The notes: generated by a model from the letters alone, not told the origin. Positions 34,311-43,762 are shown, counted from the stretch's first letter. The stretch is 64,000 nucleotides of DNA from Streptomyces sp. NBC_00704 (GCF_036226605.1 NZ_CP109000.1:5886501-5950500); one strand, 5' to 3'. Made by a program: numbers and translations.

Positions 34311-35657
34311 ATGTCCGACGAGGCGCCGACCCCGACCGACGACGCCCCCACCTCCCCACGGCCCACCGCCGCCGAGGGGTCGGACGGTCCGCGGGACGCT
34401 GCCCCCGCCGGCCCCCGGCCGGGCGGCGACCCGGCGGACGCGGCGAGTGGACTCGCGATGGGCAAGGGTGCGGAGGGCGCGGGAGCGGGAGCGGTGGACG
34501 GCGGTGCGGGTCCGGCGGTCGCGGGGGAAGGGGGCCCGGTCGACGCCCCCGGCCCTGCGTGGTCCGCGCCCGCCCCCGCCGTCGGTGAGACGGCTGGGCC
34601 GCAGGACGCGGTCGGCGGCGTGTCGTTCGGCAAGGGTGCGGAGGGCGCGGGAGCGGGAGCGGGAGCGGTGGACGGCGGTGCGGGTTCGGCGGTCGCGGGG
34701 GAAGGGGGCCCGGTCGACGCCCCCGGCCCTGCGTGGTCCGCGCCCGCGCCCGTCGTCGGTGAGACGGCTGGGCCGCAGGGCGCGGTCGGCGGTGTGTCGT
34801 TCGGCAAGGGTGTGGAGGGCGCGGGAGCGGTGGACGGCGGTGGGGGTCCGGCGGTCGCGGGGGAAGGGGGCCCGGTCGACGCCCCCGGCCCCGCGTGGTC
34901 CGCGCCCGCCCCCGGTGAGACGGACAGGCCGCAGGTGTCGTTCGGCAAGGGTTGGGCGGGAGCGCCCCCGGCCGATGCGGCGCCGTCGGGTGAGGCGGTG
35001 GCGGGGGCCGGCCCCTGGGCCGTTCCCGGTGGCGGCGACGGGCCGAGCGGGCCCGGCCGGTCCGGCGGTCAGGCCCCGGTGGGCCACGGCCAGGCGCCCC
35101 CGTCCGTGCACGACCAGCGGACGGTCACCTCGCTGCCGGCCGCGGGAGGCGCCGCGGGCCCCTGGGCGCATCCGTTCGGCGCCCCGCAGGCCGGGCAGCC
35201 GTTCGCGTCGTTCCCGCCGCCGGACCCGGCGACCGTCGTCGGCGGTCCGCCCCCCAACCCCTTCGCGCCTCCCGCCCAGGCCGTCCCGCCGCCGCCCATC
35301 GCCCCCGGTGGCCCGGGGCAGGTCCCCTACGGCTACCCCGGGGGCTACGGCTACGGGTACCCGCCGCCGTACGGAGGCGGCGGCCCGGGACTGTACGGAT
35401 GGAACGGGACCGGGGACAGCAACGGCATGGGCGTCGCCGGGCTCGTGCTCGGCATCCTCGGCGCCGTCCTCTTCTGTCTGTGGCCCCTCGCCGTCGTCCT
35501 CGGCGTCCTCGGTGTCGTCTTCGGCGCGATCGGGCGGCGGAAGGCCGGCCGGGGCGAGGCCTCCAACCCCGGGCAGGCGCTGGCGGGCATCATCTGCGGG
35601 GCCGTGGGAGTCGCGCTGGCGGTCACGCTGGGCGTCCTGACGATCGTGGGGCGCTGA
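34311..35657 (+). CDS. DUF4190-type membrane protein with tandem repeats
   Basis: 448-residue protein. The first three-quarters are disordered. Residues of about 50-211 hold three near-identical copies of a 47-58-residue unit beginning GKGxEGAGA and ending in AWSAPAP, followed by a Pro/Gly/Tyr-rich stretch (YGYPGGYGYGYPPPY). The C-terminus has two membrane segments with GVAGLVLGILGAVLFCLWPLAVVLG, the DUF4190 pattern. Such proteins are common in Streptomyces and of unknown function. The repeats are in-frame DNA duplications at 34461-34943. The ATG at 34311 is the natural start. Confidence 0.8.
   Translation: MSDEAPTPTDDAPTSPRPTAAEGSDGPRDAAPAGPRPGGDPADAASGLAMGKGAEGAGAGAVDGGAGPAVAGEGGPVDAPGPAWSAPAPAVGETAGPQDAVGGVSFGKGAEGAGAGAGAVDGGAGSAVAGEGGPVDAPGPAWSAPAPVVGETAGPQGAVGGVSFGKGVEGAGAVDGGGGPAVAGEGGPVDAPGPAWSAPAPGETDRPQVSFGKGWAGAPPADAAPSGEAVAGAGPWAVPGGGDGPSGPGRSGGQAPVGHGQAPPSVHDQRTVTSLPAAGGAAGPWAHPFGAPQAGQPFASFPPPDPATVVGGPPPNPFAPPAQAVPPPPIAPGGPGQVPYGYPGGYGYGYPPPYGGGGPGLYGWNGTGDSNGMGVAGLVLGILGAVLFCLWPLAVVLGVLGVVFGAIGRRKAGRGEASNPGQALAGIICGAVGVALAVTLGVLTIVGR
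34461..34943 (+). repeat. Three long in-frame tandem repeats in the DUF4190 gene
   Basis: Units begin with GGCAAGGGTG(C/T)GGAGGGC-type sequence at 34461, 34629 and 34803, with a partial fourth at 34944. Unit lengths are 168, 174 and 141 bp, all multiples of three, and they are nearly identical. Confidence 0.88.
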
Positions 35658-35822
35658 CCCTCACGGAGTCCTGAGGCCTCAGGAGGACGATCCCGCAGGA
35701 GCGACCCTTCTGGAGGTCGACCCCTCTCGAGGACGACCCCTCGGCCGTCGGCCCGGACCCTCGGGCACCGGCCCGGACCCCTCGGCCGTCGCCCGGACCC
35801 CCGGGCGGCGCTCCGGGCGCGC

Positions 35823-36383
35823 TCAGGCGTCGGTGCGCAGCCGCTCTCTCGCCTCCATCAGCGCGAAGCCCAGCAGGTTCGGCCCCCGCCACCGCTGCGG
35901 ATCCATCGCCGCCTCGTCGTCCGCCGCCAGGCCGATGCCCCAGACGCGGTCCATGGGGCTCGCCTCGACCAGCACGCGGGTGCCGGTGCCCAGCAGGAAC
36001 GCGCGCAGCCCGTCGTCCGAGGCGAACTTGTGGACGCTGCCCTCGACGACGATCCCGAACCGCTCCCGCCGCCAGGTCTCCTCGTCGAAGCCGCGCACCA
36101 GGCGCCCCTCCTTCTTCGCCTGCGCGGGGGAGGCGGCGGCCAGCGCGCGCCGCTCCGCCTCCGCGTCGCCGAAGAGCCGGGCCTTCGCGGCCATCATCCA
36201 GTGCTCGGCCGTCGCATAGCCGACCCCGTCGACCACGAACGGTGACGGCCACCACTGGCTGAGGCAGCTCGCGCCGATCCGCCCGTCCGGCCGGGGCCGG
36301 TGTCCCCAGAAGTGCAGGTACTTGATCCCGGCCCCCGCCCGGACGGCGCTGACCAGCGCCTCCCGGTCCTCGATCCTGTCCAT
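35823..36383 (-). CDS. NADAR (YbiA-like) family protein
   Basis: NADAR-domain protein; known members hydrolyse N-glycosidic bonds in ADP-ribosylated guanine or in riboflavin-pathway intermediates. The motifs seen are KYLHFWGHRP, SQWWPSPFVVDGVGYATAEHWMMAAKARLFGD (the AEHWMMA helix) and DRVWGIGLAADD near the C-terminus, all characteristic. The start is uncertain: ATG 36383 gives 186 residues and homology-consistent MDRIEDREAL; ATG 36395 and an upstream GTG are alternatives. It is divergent from the second aldehyde dehydrogenase. Confidence 0.88.
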   Translation of the reverse strand: MDRIEDREALVSAVRAGAGIKYLHFWGHRPRPDGRIGASCLSQWWPSPFVVDGVGYATAEHWMMAAKARLFGDAEAERRALAAASPAQAKKEGRLVRGFDEETWRRERFGIVVEGSVHKFASDDGLRAFLLGTGTRVLVEASPMDRVWGIGLAADDEAAMDPQRWRGPNLLGFALMEARERLRTDA

Positions 36384-36488
36384 GCAGCCGAGCATGGCAC
36401 GCGCCACTGACAGAGCGTCCCCCCTTTTCCGCTCCGACTCGACACCTGGTCGACCCCTGCCGACAGATTCCGTCGCGTAACCAAAAGG

Positions 36489-36509
36489 CAACAACGGAAT
36501 CACTTGTTG
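36489..36509. promoter_or_regulatory. Inverted repeat upstream of the second aldehyde dehydrogenase
   Basis: CAACAA (36489-36494) and TTGTTG (36504-36509) with a 9-bp spacer, in an AT-richer patch of the 221-bp divergent region about 95 bp upstream of the ATG. Candidate operator for a polyamine-responsive regulator. Confidence 0.4.
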
Positions 36510-36604
36510 GAGTGCCCCTGCTCTGTCAGGATCGGCAATCAAATCGAGCTGGAGCTACGCCACCCGCTGCGGAACACTTCGGGGCGAAGGCGGAGGAGAG
36601 CGAC

Positions 36605-38119
36605 ATGCAGGACCGGTTTCCCGCACAGGAACGTTTCTCGGACGGCGCGCAGTACATCGCCGGCCGCCTGACGAAGGGCACGTCCGGCGCCACCCACACC
36701 GTGATCGACCCCGCCACCGGCGAAGCGGTCCTCACCTACGAGCTGGCGGGCGCGGGTGACGTCGACGCCGCCGTCGCCGCCGCCCGCGCGGCCTTCCCCG
36801 GCTGGTCGGCGGCCACTCCGGGCGAGCGTTCCGACGCGCTGCACCGGTTCGCCTCGGTGCTCGCCGGCCACGCGGAGGACCTGGCCCGCGCCGAGTCCCT
36901 GCAGTGCGGCAAGCCGCTGAAGCTGACCCGCGAGTTCGACGTCCCGGGGACGATCGACAACACCTCCTTCTTCGCCGGCGCCGCCCGCCACCTGGCGGGG
37001 CAGTCGGCCGGCGAGTACTCCGGCGACCACACCTCCTACGTCCGCCGTGAGGCCATCGGCGTGGTCGGCTCCATCGCCCCCTGGAACTACCCCCTCCAGA
37101 TGGCCGCCTGGAAGATCCTCCCGGCGATCGCCGCCGGCAACACCATCGTGCTCAAGCCCGCCGAACTCACCCCGCTGACCTCGCTCCTGTTCGCCCTGGC
37201 GGCCACCGAGGCCGGCATCCCCGACGGCGTCGTCAACATCGTCACCGGGACCGGGCGGGTGGCGGGCGAGCACCTCGTCGGCCACCCCGACGTGGCGATG
37301 ACGTCCTTCACCGGCTCCACGGCCGTCGGCAAGCGCGTCGCCGAGGTCGCCACCGCGACCGTCAAGCGGCTGCACCTGGAGCTGGGCGGCAAGGCGCCCC
37401 TGCTGGTCTTCGACGACGCCGACCTGGAGGCCGCCGCCAACGGCGCCGTCGCGGGCGCGCTCATCAACACCGGGCAGGACTGCACGGCCGCCACGCGCGC
37501 GTACGTGCAGCGGCCGCTCTACGAGGCGTTCGTCGAGCGGACGGCCGCGCTCATGGAGACGGTCCGGGTCGGCGACCCCTTCGCCCCCGGGACCGACCTC
37601 GGCCCGCTGGTGTCGCACCCGCAGCGCGACCGGGTCGCGGCCTTCGTCGACCGGGCGCGCGGCTACGCGCGCGTGGTGACCGGCGGCGAGGCGCCCCTGG
37701 GGGAGCTGAAGAACGGCGCCTACTATCTCCCCACGCTGATCGCGGACGCGGCCCAGGACAGCGAGGTCGTCCAGTCCGAGATCTTCGGGCCGGTCCTGGT
37801 GGTCCTGCCCTTCGACGGCGACGACGAGGGCATCGCGCTCGCCAACGACACCCCCTACGGGCTGGCCGCCTCCGCGTGGACCCGGGACGTGTTCCGGGCG
37901 AACCGGGCGACGCGCGAGATCAAGGCCGGATGCGTGTGGATCAACGACCACATCCCGATCATCAGCGAGATGCCGCACGGGGGTTACAAGGCCTCCGGAT
38001 TCGGCAAGGACATGTCAGCGTATTCGTTCGAGGAGTACACCCAGGTAAAGCACGTTATGTTCGATAACACGGCGGTTGCCCGCAAGCCCTGGCACCGCAC
38101 TGTCTTCGGGGACTCATAA
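36605..38119 (+). CDS. Aldehyde dehydrogenase, PuuC / aminobutyraldehyde type
   Basis: 504-residue NAD(P)-dependent dehydrogenase heading the PotDABC-oxidoreductase gene series. Family signatures are VGSIAPWNYPLQMAAWK, FTGSTAVGKRV, the base in HLELGGKAPLL and the nucleophile in NTGQDCTAATRAYV. The ATG at 36605 has a strong GGAGGAGAG site. With a PuuB-like oxidase downstream it likely oxidises gamma-glutamyl-aminobutyraldehyde or 4-aminobutyraldehyde. It is clearly a paralogue of the dehydrogenase at 28.3 kb, sharing the GQDCTAATR context. The 56-bp gap to potD has no terminator. Confidence 0.9.
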   Translation: MQDRFPAQERFSDGAQYIAGRLTKGTSGATHTVIDPATGEAVLTYELAGAGDVDAAVAAARAAFPGWSAATPGERSDALHRFASVLAGHAEDLARAESLQCGKPLKLTREFDVPGTIDNTSFFAGAARHLAGQSAGEYSGDHTSYVRREAIGVVGSIAPWNYPLQMAAWKILPAIAAGNTIVLKPAELTPLTSLLFALAATEAGIPDGVVNIVTGTGRVAGEHLVGHPDVAMTSFTGSTAVGKRVAEVATATVKRLHLELGGKAPLLVFDDADLEAAANGAVAGALINTGQDCTAATRAYVQRPLYEAFVERTAALMETVRVGDPFAPGTDLGPLVSHPQRDRVAAFVDRARGYARVVTGGEAPLGELKNGAYYLPTLIADAAQDSEVVQSEIFGPVLVVLPFDGDDEGIALANDTPYGLAASAWTRDVFRANRATREIKAGCVWINDHIPIISEMPHGGYKASGFGKDMSAYSFEEYTQVKHVMFDNTAVARKPWHRTVFGDS

Positions 38120-38175
38120 AGCGACGACGACCGGCCGCCGACCACGGCCGTACCTCCCGAAAGGGCACCACGCGC

Positions 38176-39423
38176 ATGGAGCAGTACGAGCCAGACCGCC
38201 TCAGCCCGGCCCACCTGGCCGCCATACGGCGCAGCCTGCGCAACGGCAGGGCGGCCATGACCCGCCGGTCGGTGCTGCGCGCCTCCGCCGGCGGCGCGCT
38301 CACCCTGGGCGGACTCGGCGCGCTGAGCGGCTGCGGCATCCCCGCCGCCGGCAAGTCCCAGGGCGGCGTCTCCGCCGACGACCACTCGGCGAAGGAGAAG
38401 GTCGTCAAGTTCTCCAACTGGCCCGAGTACATCGACGTCGACGACAGCGGCAAACGCCACCCCACTCTGGACGCGTTCCGCAAGCAGACCGGCATCGCGG
38501 TCACCTACACCGAGGACATCAACGACAACGACGAGTTCTTCGGCAAGATCCAGCCGCAGCTCGCCGCCGGCCAGGACACCGGCCGCGACCTCATCGTCCT
38601 CACCGACTGGCTGGCCGCCCGCATGATCCGGCTCGGCTACGTGCAGAAGCTGGACGCCTCCCACCTGCCCAACGCCTTCGCCAACCTGTCGGACCAGTTC
38701 CGCAGCCCCGACTGGGACCCGGGCCGCGCCTACTCGTACCCCTGGCAGGGCATCTCGACGGTCATCGCCTACAACAAGAAGGCGCTGAACGGCGTCGAGG
38801 TGAAGTCGGTCTCCGACCTGCTCGACACCCCGGCGCTCAAGGGCCGGGTCGGCCTGCTCACCGAGATGCGCGACACCGTCGGCATGACGATGCTCGACAT
38901 GGGCAAGGACCCGGCGAAGTTCACCGACGACGACTACGACGCCGTCCTCGCCCGCATCCAGAAGGCCGTCGACAAGGGGCAGATCCGCCGCTTCACCGGC
39001 AACGACTACACGTCCGACCTGAGCAAGGGCGACCTGGCCGCCTGCGTCGCCTGGGCCGGCGACATCGTGCAGCTCCAGGCCGACAACCCCGACATCGACT
39101 ACGTCATCCCGGACAGCGGCTACATGACCTCGACCGACAACATGCTGATCCCCAACAAGGCGCGCCACAAGACGAACGCCGAGCGGCTGATCGACTTCTA
39201 CTACCAGCCCCAACCCGCCGCCGAACTCGCCGCGTACATCAACTACGTGAGTCCGGTCGCGGACGTGAAGCCCTACCTCGCCAAGATCGACAAGTCGGCG
39301 GCGGACAATCCGCTGATCCTCCCCGACAAGGCCATGCAGGCCAAGTCCCACGCCTTCCGCTCCCTGAGCGCGAAGGAAGAGACCGCCTACCAAGCGAAGT
39401 TCGCGAAGCTGACCGGGGCGTGA
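38176..39423 (+). CDS. potD: Polyamine ABC transporter substrate-binding Tat lipoprotein
   Basis: PotD-like binding protein for putrescine/spermidine, 415 residues. The N-terminus has a twin-arginine motif (TRRSVLRAS) after about 27 residues, a hydrophobic stretch and lipobox LSGC, so it is probably exported folded and lipidated. The mature part has the PotD patterns FSNWPEYIDVDDSG, TGRDLIVLTDWLA, YSYPWQGISTVIAYN and GYMTSTDNMLIPN. The ABC subunits PotABC follow without gaps, and amine-oxidising enzymes flank it, which supports polyamines as substrate. Confidence 0.92.
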   Translation: MEQYEPDRLSPAHLAAIRRSLRNGRAAMTRRSVLRASAGGALTLGGLGALSGCGIPAAGKSQGGVSADDHSAKEKVVKFSNWPEYIDVDDSGKRHPTLDAFRKQTGIAVTYTEDINDNDEFFGKIQPQLAAGQDTGRDLIVLTDWLAARMIRLGYVQKLDASHLPNAFANLSDQFRSPDWDPGRAYSYPWQGISTVIAYNKKALNGVEVKSVSDLLDTPALKGRVGLLTEMRDTVGMTMLDMGKDPAKFTDDDYDAVLARIQKAVDKGQIRRFTGNDYTSDLSKGDLAACVAWAGDIVQLQADNPDIDYVIPDSGYMTSTDNMLIPNKARHKTNAERLIDFYYQPQPAAELAAYINYVSPVADVKPYLAKIDKSAADNPLILPDKAMQAKSHAFRSLSAKEETAYQAKFAKLTGA

Positions 39424-39427
39424 GCAG

Positions 39428-40579
39428 ATGAAGACCAACGACAGCGGCAGCGGCGACGTCCGGCTGACCGGCATCAGCAAGACCTACGGCTCCTTCACCG
39501 CCGTCCACCCGCTCGACCTGACCGTCCCGCAGGGCTCCTTCTTCGCCCTGCTCGGCGCGTCCGGCTGCGGCAAGACCACCACCCTGCGCATGATCGCCGG
39601 CCTGGAGGAACCGTCCTCCGGGACCGTCCACCTCGGCGACCTCGACGTGACGGCCCTGCCGCCCTACAAGCGCCCGGTGAACACCGTCTTCCAGTCCTAC
39701 GCCCTCTTCCCGCACCTCGACATCTTCGAGAACGTCGCCTTCGGTCTGCGCCGGCGCGGCATCAAGAGCGTGAAGAAGCAGGTCGAGGACATGCTGGAAC
39801 TCGTCCAGCTCGGCGAGCAGGCCCGCAAGAAGCCGCACCAGCTCTCCGGCGGCCAGCAGCAGCGCGTCGCCGTGGCCCGCGCCCTCATCAACCACCCCAA
39901 GGTGCTCCTGCTCGACGAGCCCCTCGGCGCCCTCGACCTCAAGCTGCGCCGCCAGATGCAGCTCGAGCTCAAGCGCATCCAGACCGAGGTCGGCATCACC
40001 TTCGTGCACGTCACCCACGACCAGGAAGAGGCCATGACCATGGCCGACACCGTCGCGGTGATGAACGCGGGCCGCGTGGAACAGCTGGGCTCCCCGGCCG
40101 ACCTCTACGAGAACCCGCACACCACGTTCGTCGCCAACTTCCTGGGCACCTCCAACCTCATCGAGGCCGAGGTCGACTCCCGCAGCGGCGAGGACATCGT
40201 CCTGAAGGCGGGCGGCGGCAAGCTGGTGCTGCCCCGGGCGCGCTGCTCCGCGCCCACCACGACCGGCGGCAGGGTGCTGGTCGGCGTGCGCCCGGAGAAG
40301 ATCTCCCTCAGCCACGCCGACGACGCGGGCCAGATCCCCGAGGGCCGCAACCGCATCACCGGGAAGATCGCCAACTCCTCGTTCATCGGCGTCTCCACCC
40401 AGTACGTCATCGACAGCACGGTCTGCCCCGAGTTCGAGGTGTACGCGCAGAACATCGACCGGGACGCCCGCCTGGTGCCCGGCGCCGACGTGGTCCTGCA
40501 CTGGAGCCCGGCGCACACCTTCGGCCTGGACGCGGCGCAGGACATCGACGCCGGCATCCAGGAAGAGGCGGCGGTCTGA
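39428..40579 (+). CDS. potA: Polyamine ABC transporter ATP-binding protein
   Basis: 383-residue importer ATPase. Walker A GASGCGKTT, Q-loop VFQSYALFPHLD, signature LSGGQQQRVAVARAL, Walker B LLLDEPLGALD and H-loop HVTHDQEEAM are all intact, and a C-terminal TOBE domain (about 290-375) is present, as in PotA. It starts four bases after potD and ends one base before potB. The full motif set contrasts with the degenerate ATPase at 25.2 kb. Confidence 0.94.
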   Translation: MKTNDSGSGDVRLTGISKTYGSFTAVHPLDLTVPQGSFFALLGASGCGKTTTLRMIAGLEEPSSGTVHLGDLDVTALPPYKRPVNTVFQSYALFPHLDIFENVAFGLRRRGIKSVKKQVEDMLELVQLGEQARKKPHQLSGGQQQRVAVARALINHPKVLLLDEPLGALDLKLRRQMQLELKRIQTEVGITFVHVTHDQEEAMTMADTVAVMNAGRVEQLGSPADLYENPHTTFVANFLGTSNLIEAEVDSRSGEDIVLKAGGGKLVLPRARCSAPTTTGGRVLVGVRPEKISLSHADDAGQIPEGRNRITGKIANSSFIGVSTQYVIDSTVCPEFEVYAQNIDRDARLVPGADVVLHWSPAHTFGLDAAQDIDAGIQEEAAV

Positions 40580-40580
40580 G

Positions 40581-41510
40581 ATGGCGACGCTCACCGAGGC
40601 GCCCCCGCCTCTGTCCCCGACGGCGCCGGCGACGAAGCCCCCGCGCAAGCGCGGTCGTCTGACGCCGTACTGGCTGCTGCTGCCCGGCCTGCTCTGGCTG
40701 GTCGTGTTCTTCGCGCTGCCGATGATCTACCAGGCCTCCACGTCCGTGCAGACGGGCTCACTGGAGCAGGGCTACAAGGTCACCTGGCACCTGGCGACCT
40801 ACTGGGACGCGCTCGGCGCGTACTGGCCGCAGTTCCTGCGGTCGGTGCTCTACGCGGGCGCCGCCACGGTCCTGTGCCTGGTGCTCGGCTACCCGCTGGC
40901 CTACCTGATCGCCTTCCGCGCCGGACGCTGGCGCAACCTGATCATGATCCTGGTGATCGCGCCGTTCTTCACCAGCTTCCTGATCCGCACCCTCGCCTGG
41001 AAGACGATCCTCGCCGACGGCGGCCCCGTCGTCGGCGCCCTGAACACCCTGCACGTCCTCGACGTCACCAGCTGGCTCGGCTGGACGGCCGGGGACCGGG
41101 TCCTCGCCACCCCGCTCGCGGTCGTCTGCGGTCTGACCTACAACTTCCTCCCGTTCATGATCCTTCCGCTGTACTCCTCGCTGGAGCGCATCGACGGACG
41201 GCTGCACGAGGCGGCGGGCGACCTCTACGCCCGGCCGTCCACCGTCTTCCGCAAGGTCACCTTCCCGCTGTCGATGCCGGGCGTGGTCTCCGGAACACTG
41301 CTGACCTTCATCCCCGCCTCCGGCGACTACGTCAACGCCGAACTCCTCGGCTCGACCGACACCCGCATGATCGGCAACGTCATCCAGACGCAGTTCCTGC
41401 GCGTCCTGGACTACCCGACGGCCGCGGCCCTGTCCTTCATCCTCATGGCCGCGATCCTCTTCATGGTCACCTTCTACATCCGCAGGTCCGGGACGGAGGA
41501 TCTGGTCTAA
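40581..41510 (+). CDS. potB: Polyamine ABC transporter permease (PotB-like)
   Basis: 309-residue inner-membrane permease with six predicted membrane segments. The EAA loop region reads LHEAAGDLYARPSTVFRKVTFPLSMPG. SGDYVNAELLGSTDTRMIGN is a typical PotB block. A basic, Pro-rich N-terminus (about 1-28) precedes the first helix. Its TAA stop is directly followed by the potC ATG. Confidence 0.92.
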   Translation: MATLTEAPPPLSPTAPATKPPRKRGRLTPYWLLLPGLLWLVVFFALPMIYQASTSVQTGSLEQGYKVTWHLATYWDALGAYWPQFLRSVLYAGAATVLCLVLGYPLAYLIAFRAGRWRNLIMILVIAPFFTSFLIRTLAWKTILADGGPVVGALNTLHVLDVTSWLGWTAGDRVLATPLAVVCGLTYNFLPFMILPLYSSLERIDGRLHEAAGDLYARPSTVFRKVTFPLSMPGVVSGTLLTFIPASGDYVNAELLGSTDTRMIGNVIQTQFLRVLDYPTAAALSFILMAAILFMVTFYIRRSGTEDLV

Positions 41511-42311
41511 ATGCCCTTCGTCAACTGGCTCAAGCGCCATTTCGTGGTCATCGCGGGACTTCTCACGCTCGCCTACCTCCTCCTGCCCAACGTCGTCGTC
41601 ACGGTGTTCTCCTTCAACAAGCCGAAGGGCCGCTTCAACTACGAGTGGCAGCAGTTCTCCACGGACGCCTGGAAGGACCCGTGCGGAGTCGCCGGCATGT
41701 GCGGCTCGCTGTCGCTCAGCCTCCAGATCGCCGTCTGGGCGACCCTGGGCGCCACCCTCCTCGGCACGATGATCGCCTTCGCGCTGGTGCGCTACCGCTT
41801 CCGCGCGCGGGGCGCCGTCAACTCGCTGATCTTCCTGCCGATGGCCATGCCCGAGGTCGTCATGGCGGCCTCGCTGCTCACCCTCTTCCTCAACCTGGGC
41901 GGTCAGCTGGGCTTCTGGACCATCCTCATCGCCCACATCATGTTCTGCCTGAGCTTCGTCGTGACGGCGGTGAAGGCACGCGTGATGTCGATGGACCCGC
42001 GTCTCGAACAGGCCGCCCAGGACCTCTACGCCGGGCCCGCGCAGACGTTCCTGCGGGTCACCCTGCCGATCGCCGCCCCCGGCATCGCCGCCGGCGCGCT
42101 GCTCGCCTTCGCGCTCTCCTTCGACGACTTCATCATCACCAACTTCAACGCGGGCTCCACCGTCACCTTCCCCATGTTCGTCTGGGGCTCGGCACAGCGC
42201 GGGACGCCCGTCCAGATCAACGTCATCGGCACGGCCATGTTCCTCGTCGCCGTGGCCCTCGTCCTGACGTCGATGGTCATCGGCAACCGCCGCAACAAGC
42301 AGAAGGCGTGA
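41511..42311 (+). CDS. potC: Polyamine ABC transporter permease (PotC-like)
   Basis: 266-residue second permease with six membrane segments. The EAA-like loop LEQAAQDLYAGPAQTFLRVTLP and the segment FALSFDDFIITNFNAGSTVTFPMFVWG are diagnostic of PotC. It starts immediately after potB. The FAD oxidoreductase gene follows 32 bp later, linking uptake to oxidation. Confidence 0.92.
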   Translation: MPFVNWLKRHFVVIAGLLTLAYLLLPNVVVTVFSFNKPKGRFNYEWQQFSTDAWKDPCGVAGMCGSLSLSLQIAVWATLGATLLGTMIAFALVRYRFRARGAVNSLIFLPMAMPEVVMAASLLTLFLNLGGQLGFWTILIAHIMFCLSFVVTAVKARVMSMDPRLEQAAQDLYAGPAQTFLRVTLPIAAPGIAAGALLAFALSFDDFIITNFNAGSTVTFPMFVWGSAQRGTPVQINVIGTAMFLVAVALVLTSMVIGNRRNKQKA

Positions 42312-42343
42312 GCCCGCACAGCATTCCGTAGGGAGTTGACATC

Positions 42344-43762
42344 ATGGCCCCGAGCGCCATGAACCGCTGGACCGCTTCCCTGTCCGACGCCCAGCCGGTC
42401 CCGTACTGGCTGGAAGACCCCGGCCGGCCCCGCCCCGAGGCCGCGCTCACCGGCCCCGAGACCTGCGACCTGCTGGTCGTCGGCGGCGGCTACAGCGGCC
42501 TGTGGACCGCGCTCGTCGCCAAGGAGCGCGAGCCGCGGCGCGACGTGGTGCTGGTGGAGGGCCGCGAGGTGGGCTGGGCCGCCTCCGGCCGCAACGGGGG
42601 GTTCTGTGCGGCCTCCCTCACCCACGGGCTGTCCAACGGGCTCACCCGCTGGCCGGACGAGATCCACCGGCTCCAGGAGTTGGGCATGCGCAACCTCGAC
42701 GAGATCGAGGCGGCGATCGCCCGCTACGGCATCGACTGCGACTTCGAGCGCACCGGCGAGATCGACGTCGCCACCGAGGAGTACCAGGCGCGCGAACTGC
42801 GCGACTGGTACGAGGAGCTGGACCGGCGCGGCCTCGGCGAGGGCGTCGAGTTCCTCGACGCCGACGCGGTGCGCGAGCAGGTCGCCTCGCCCACCTTCGA
42901 GGCCGGCCTGTACGACCGCCGGGGCGTCGCCATGCTCCACCCCGCCAAGCTGGCCTGGGGCCTCAAGGCCGCCTGCTTGCGGCTCGGGGTGCGCGTGTAC
43001 GAGCACACGCCCGCGCTCGACCTGAAGCCGCACGGCGCCGCGATGGCCGTCCGCACCCCGTACGGGCGGATCCGCGCCCGGCAGGTCGCCCTGGGCACGA
43101 ACATCTTCCCCAGCCTGGTGCGGCGGGTGCGGGCGTACACCGTGCCGGTCTACGACTACGCCCTGATGACCGAGCCCCTGACCCCCGGACAGCTCGACTC
43201 GATCGGCTGGAAGAACCGGCAGGGGCTCGGCGACTCGGCCAACCAGTTCCACTACTTCCGGCTGTCCGCCGACCACCGGATCCTGTGGGGCGGCTACGAC
43301 GCCGTCTACCCCTACGGGGGCCGGGTGCGCGCCGAGTACGACGACCGCCCGCAGACGTACGCCAAGCTCGCCGAGCACTTCTTCGGCTGCTTCCCCCAGT
43401 TGGAGGACGTCCGCTTCTCCCACGCGTGGGGCGGCGCCATCGACACCTGCTCGCGCTTCTCGGCGTTCTTCGGCACGGCCCACCGGGGCAACGTGGCCTA
43501 CGCGGCCGGGTACACCGGTCTGGGCGTCGGGGCCACCCGGTTCGGGGCCGAGGTGATGCTGGACCTGCTGTCGGGGGAGACCACCGAGCGGACCGCGCTG
43601 GAGATGGTCCGCCGGAAGCCGCTGCCCTTCCCGCCCGAGCCGTTCGCCTGGACGGGCATCGCCCTCACCAAGTGGTCGCTGGCCAGGGCCGACGCCCACG
43701 ACGGTCGGCGCAACCTGTGGCTGAGGACGATGGACCGACTGGGACTGGGCTTCGACAGCTGA
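42344..43762 (+). CDS. FAD-dependent oxidoreductase (PuuB/DAO-like)
   Basis: 472-residue flavoprotein of the D-amino-acid-oxidase family, resembling gamma-glutamylputrescine oxidoreductase. It shows the dinucleotide-binding motif LLVVGGGYSGLWTALVA near 45-61, followed by GWAASGRNGGF and the C-terminal AAGYTGLGVGATRFGAEV block that holds FAD. It sits at the end of the ALDH-PotDABC series, so deamination of imported (possibly glutamylated) polyamine, giving an aldehyde for the upstream dehydrogenase, is the best inference. From memory, the S. coelicolor homologue is SCO5671. The ATG at 42344 follows GGGAG. Confidence 0.87.
   Translation: MAPSAMNRWTASLSDAQPVPYWLEDPGRPRPEAALTGPETCDLLVVGGGYSGLWTALVAKEREPRRDVVLVEGREVGWAASGRNGGFCAASLTHGLSNGLTRWPDEIHRLQELGMRNLDEIEAAIARYGIDCDFERTGEIDVATEEYQARELRDWYEELDRRGLGEGVEFLDADAVREQVASPTFEAGLYDRRGVAMLHPAKLAWGLKAACLRLGVRVYEHTPALDLKPHGAAMAVRTPYGRIRARQVALGTNIFPSLVRRVRAYTVPVYDYALMTEPLTPGQLDSIGWKNRQGLGDSANQFHYFRLSADHRILWGGYDAVYPYGGRVRAEYDDRPQTYAKLAEHFFGCFPQLEDVRFSHAWGGAIDTCSRFSAFFGTAHRGNVAYAAGYTGLGVGATRFGAEVMLDLLSGETTERTALEMVRRKPLPFPPEPFAWTGIALTKWSLARADAHDGRRNLWLRTMDRLGLGFDS

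Noticed and set aside
34070..34948. Upstream extension of the adenosine deaminase frame to 671 residues
   Set aside because: It crosses the DUF4190 gene on the opposite strand in a low-complexity repeat; a clear ribosome binding site and ATG exist at 34069.
35669..35684. 16-bp palindrome TCCTGAGGCCTCAGGA after the DUF4190 gene
   Set aside because: It can form only a six-pair stem with a loop; too weak to call a terminator with confidence.
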